64,000 bases of DNA from Tamarix chinensis. Its lineage: Eukaryota > Streptophyta > Magnoliopsida > Caryophyllales > Tamaricaceae. A program made the position numbers and the translations under genes. Below, piece after piece: positions 60,533 through 64,000 of this stretch. Every line of letters starts with the position of its first letter. Position 1 is the stretch's first letter. The DNA lies in contig CM060175.1 of assembly GCA_030549775.1 (NCBI GenBank), positions 11,120,455-11,184,454 of the forward strand, written 5' to 3'. The notes below the pieces were generated by a model. It worked only from the letters and a program-made list of their open reading frames with translations, made no database searches and was not told the DNA's origin.

Positions 60533-62500
60533 TAATCTTCAAAAACTTAATTCTTATAAAATGTCAGCTTTGATTTATGAGTTTTGATTTTTAGTTTTAT
60601 TTTGGTTTATTTTATTTCAATTGTGCTTCCCGTAAAATATTTTCTAAAGTTCCAATTTGTTTTATAGTTTTGTTGATGGTTTTGAATTTGTCTTGAAGTT
60701 TAATTAATTATTTGCCTTTTTCTATAATATGAGATAAATTCATTTAAAACTTTGATTTTATTAAATTCATGTAATTCATTTTATATTTAAAATACATTCC
60801 CATTTATATCTCATGTTTTATGTCTTATTAATTTTTTTATTATGACATCATCATATGACTACGACCTTTTTTTAGAGTTACATTTCATTTATGAAAATAA
60901 ATTATTTTAAATTATAACATCTCTTTGAAGTAGTAAAATCATTTTAATGATTTTATCTGTAGCAAATATTTTCATACTTAAATTTATTTGTTTTATGCGG
61001 AAGATAAGATCCATGAAAATTTTTAAGTCAAAAGTTATATTAACTTATTTATAATTTTCTTTTTGAAATTTATTTTCTTCTATTTCTTCCATTTTAGTTT
61101 ACAAGTGACTTTTTGAGAAATGTGTTAAATTACCTGTAGTCACTTAAACGTTTACAAAGATGTTTCTCAAATATATTTTAAATATAATCTTGAAATCATA
61201 TCTTTATTTTAATAAGTGATACACTTTCTTCTTGATAATATTGTCTGATTTAGTAAGTGTTTTGTTTTCTATAAAAAGTTTTTTGTAGTTTTTATGAAAT
61301 TGTGTATGTTGAAATTTATCGTAGTTAAAATGTATTTTGGCTATTTTAGATCATTTGAATTTAGAGTTGTTTTGTGTTAAGAAAACCCCAACACCAATCA
61401 AACCCCCTTTCCTTATTTTTTTATTTACTATTCATTCATGTACTGAAAACCCTAACATACCTTTTTCCTTTTCCCCTCAACTTATCCATATATCTACTAC
61501 CATGTTTATCCCTTCTCTTCATTATTATCTCTCATCCATCATAACAAACCATTTCCAAGCCTCTAAAAACCAACAAGAAAAACCCTATGGGCAATAACAT
61601 TAGGGATAATAATAATAGGATAGATGTGCACTAAATTAGGAAGCTGATCTCCATGGCTACTTCCATTAATGTTGTGAGCACCACCACTCCTCACCTTCGA
61701 TGACCTCTGATGAGCTACTCTTGACCACTTTTTGTTCGTATAATCTCACTAACCCTAAATTCTAATGTTGATTTGATTTATGTAAATTAGCATATGATAA
61801 ACTAACTTGATTACTGGACTATGTATGTATGAGTTGGATAATTAATCTGGATGGATTAATTATGTTGTTTATGCTTGATTTGTGAGTTTTTTTAATTATG
61901 TAATGTTCGTATGACTGTTAATGAGTCGAGTCAAGCCGAATATCCCTATGCTCAAGTTTGGCTCATTTAACTAAACGACCCTAACATAAGGTTTGGGCTT
62001 AGCTCGTTTAAGTAAATGAATAAGCTAAGCCAAGCTTTTAGTGAGCCAAGTTGATCCGACCTTAGGAGCCAAAGCCAAAAAATGAACTGAGCCTCACTTT
62101 TCTAGCTAGAGCCCGAATCGTTTAATAAACGAGCCCAAAAGTGATGCTTAGGCTCAACTCATTTAACTAAATGAATGTGTCAAGCCAAGCTTTTAACTAG
62201 CCTAGCCAAGCTGAATATCCAACCGTCTCAGCTCATTTACGGCACTAAATGTTTGCATTGGTCAGATTATTTGATTAAACTATTTTTGACAAATTGATTA
62301 TCTAATATACTTTGAATTACTTATAATTTGATGTTAGTGGTTTTGATATTATAAAATTGTGGGAATTGGTTAAATTAAATTTGGGTATTAAGAACCTTAA
62401 CCTTTAAAAAGGGGAAAATGAAATTAATTGGCGTTATATCGTTTTGTATTGAAATTGGATTGTGTGAAATTATGTGAAAGGAATTTAATAGAAATAAGTG
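60533..62500. repeat. Diverged dispersed repeat A, copy A2
   Basis: Direct, diverged counterpart of 484-2700. It begins TGTAACCCCTTAATC, an LTR-like start. It contains an hAT-type MITE (61910-62247) absent from A1. The pyrimidine-rich block at 61380-61600 gives the short repetitive frame seen there. Confidence 0.55.
61910..62247. mobile_element. hAT-type MITE
   Basis: 338 bp, non-coding. The left end TATGACTGTTAATGAGTCGA and the complemented right end TAGTGCCGTAAATGAGCTGA form imperfect terminal inverted repeats of the TGTAAACGAGCCGAG type common in plant hAT MITEs. Flanking eight bases AATGTTCG (61902-61909) and AATGTTTG (62248-62255) match at 7 of 8. The interior is rich in AGCTCGTTTA and AAGCCAAGCTT phrases. 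Confidence 0.8.
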
Positions 62501-62730
62501 AAGTCTATGTGAATTGTAATGAATAATATGGATAGTTGTTTGTAGGTGCATGTATCATGATCTTCTATTATAGCCAATTCTTCTATTCTTATGTATAGTA
62601 ATACAATCCTATAATTCTATAATAAAAATAATATAAAATGATCCACGATCCTACGCATATCTTATAGTAGTCAAATAGTAATTGAATCTTATGATCGTAG
62701 GTGAAATAGTATGATTCTACATAATAACTA

Positions 62731-62969
62731 CTCCCTCCATATCATAAAGAAAATCATTTGAATAATTTACATATTTTTTTTAAGGAACTAATAAATGTAG
62801 TCTTAAAATTATATTTATACCCTTCATTGAATTATATCAAAGCATTTAACGCATAGATAATAAAAAAAATGTGACGATAAAGGTAAAAAGTAGGTTTTAA
62901 CTTTTATAGAGTGCTTTTTTTATACAAAAAATTGATGATTTGGTGACTAGCATTTTGATACGAATGGAG
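62731..62969. mobile_element. Stowaway-like MITE
   Basis: 239 bp. CTCCCTCCATATCATAAAGA on the left and, complemented, CTCCATTCGTATCAAAATGC on the right, with TA on both sides (62729-62730, 62970-62971). The CTCCCTCC start and TA target are typical of Tc1/mariner-derived Stowaway elements. No ORF. Confidence 0.88.
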
Positions 62970-63047
62970 TATAATTTTTATCAATTTATCTCTACATTCT
63001 ATTTTCTATCTTATTCCAACTATATTTATTCCTTAATCCTCTATTTT

Positions 63048-64000
63048 TTTCCTATATCATTTTGTAATATATCTTGAAAATAATTTTTTGAGAAGAAAGT
63101 ATGATTGAAAAACCACTAAGATAATGAAGTCGAATGTTGATGTAAAATATTTACAAAAGAATGCAATATCAATATAAATAGTAATTTGAATATATTAATT
63201 CTTTTAATTTATTTAATTATTAAATTCTATTCATTTCAAAATTAATATTTTCTTGGTTATGTTAGCTTCATAATGTGAACAAGTTTTAGTTTATGGTGTG
63301 TACATGGTTCATACAGTAACTTAATCTATATGCATATAGCCAAATCTTTTTTTTAATCTTGATTCATCAAATTTTCAAAATCTGATATAACTTTTTTTTG
63401 GGATTTTATTCTTTTAAATGATAGAAAACATTTTCATCTCATTCTCGCCTGCATTATCATTCATTTTCTATATTCTACTTATGTTTTTTCAAAAGCAAAC
63501 AATATTGTATATTTTAATGCAATGAGTTGTACGTTTCCTCTTTCCATAATCTTATTGTAATTTTCACTTTGCATTTGCATATTTATTTCTAATGTGGTTG
63601 ACTTAATATAATTTATAATATGTAAAACAACTACAATAATTTATGCTACTTGTAAGTTCCTTTGACTAAATCAGTGGCTATATATGGACTTAATAGTGTA
63701 ACTTTTGTGTCTTTTTAACTTAAAATATTTTTTTATAGCATATAACTATATCAGTTTCATATTTTAAATGTTTTTTTATAGGTTTTTACAATCCTATGAT
63801 TATATTATATGATCAAATCCCAAGCTTTCAAATCGATTTTAGGTACAATTTCAATTCTAAAAAACTTGACGTCAAGTCTTGTTGCTTGGCGAATTCATGT
63901 GCTTATGCCTTTTCTTATTCCTCTTATGATATCCCATGAGTTGTGCATTCTCCTCCTAATCTTTTAATTTTGCATAGCTTGTTCTCCTACATCCTATGAT
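63048..64000 (+). repeat. Dispersed repeat B, copy B2 (cut by window end)
   Basis: Same-orientation counterpart of 36180-37160, including CTTATGCCTTTTCTTATTCC and ATCCCATGAGTTGTGCATTC close to the window edge. Confidence 0.85.

Overview
The window is nuclear DNA of a flowering plant, and almost all of it is a nested mosaic of transposable elements. Evidence: plant-type CACTA, hAT and Mutator-like transposase genes, a CRM-like Ty3/gypsy element primed by initiator-Met tRNA, a Cassandra TRIM carrying a 5S-derived block, a Stowaway-like MITE, AT-rich spacers and decayed introns. I found no host gene I would defend. Two internal arrays use CCCTAA (TTAGGG type), not the usual plant CCCTAAA. That telomere type is known from Asparagales, but internal arrays are weak evidence of lineage. 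The CRM-like element and dense nesting suggest pericentromeric heterochromatin (inference).

Layout. 1-5000: AT-rich sequence, a diverged repeat (A1), one arm of a ~335-bp inverted repeat, an (AT)n tract and a decayed CACTA-like terminus. 5005-34611: a nest, outermost first. Long TG..CA repeat 'copy 4' (5005-8030 plus 33910-34611) contains inverted 'copy 5' (8031-11211, 28182-28203 and 33265-33909). Copy 5 contains a CACTA element (11212-28181, TSD AAT) and, next to it, 'copy 1' (28204-33264). The CACTA's fused Transposase_24/Ulp1-protease gene is split by a CRM-like gypsy element (13251-20135, perfect 5-bp TSD GTTTT). 34612-39528: unidentified AT-rich sequence, repeat B1 and a GC-rich island. 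39529-47753: a Mutator-like (FAR1-type) transposase gene with SWIM and OTU motifs, broken by 'copy 3' (40018-43503) and a Cassandra TRIM (43960-44715), then a plant-mobile-domain (MAIN-like) fragment on the opposite strand. 47754-58815: 'copy 2' of the long repeat, split by an 8.3-kb hAT element (48642-56955, perfect 8-bp TSD CTATTATC). 58816-64000: a gag remnant, repeat A2 with an hAT-type MITE, a Stowaway-like MITE and repeat B2.

How the parts work together. Each DNA transposon once carried its own transposase (TNP2 plus a Transposase_24/Ulp1 protein in the CACTA; a BED/hATC protein in the hAT; a FAR1-like protein in the MULE), and the gypsy element its own gag-pol. All are now disrupted. 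Most premature stops fall where the family has Trp or Gln, as expected from C-to-T decay of methylated DNA. The order of insertions can be read from TSDs and from the genes they interrupt. The long TG..CA repeats look like solo LTRs of one non-coding family in two subfamilies, with tandem arrays of 56- and 60-bp period and strongly purine-biased stretches that create spurious ORFs. Coordinates with a stated TSD are base-exact by eye; boundaries of diverged repeats are approximate.
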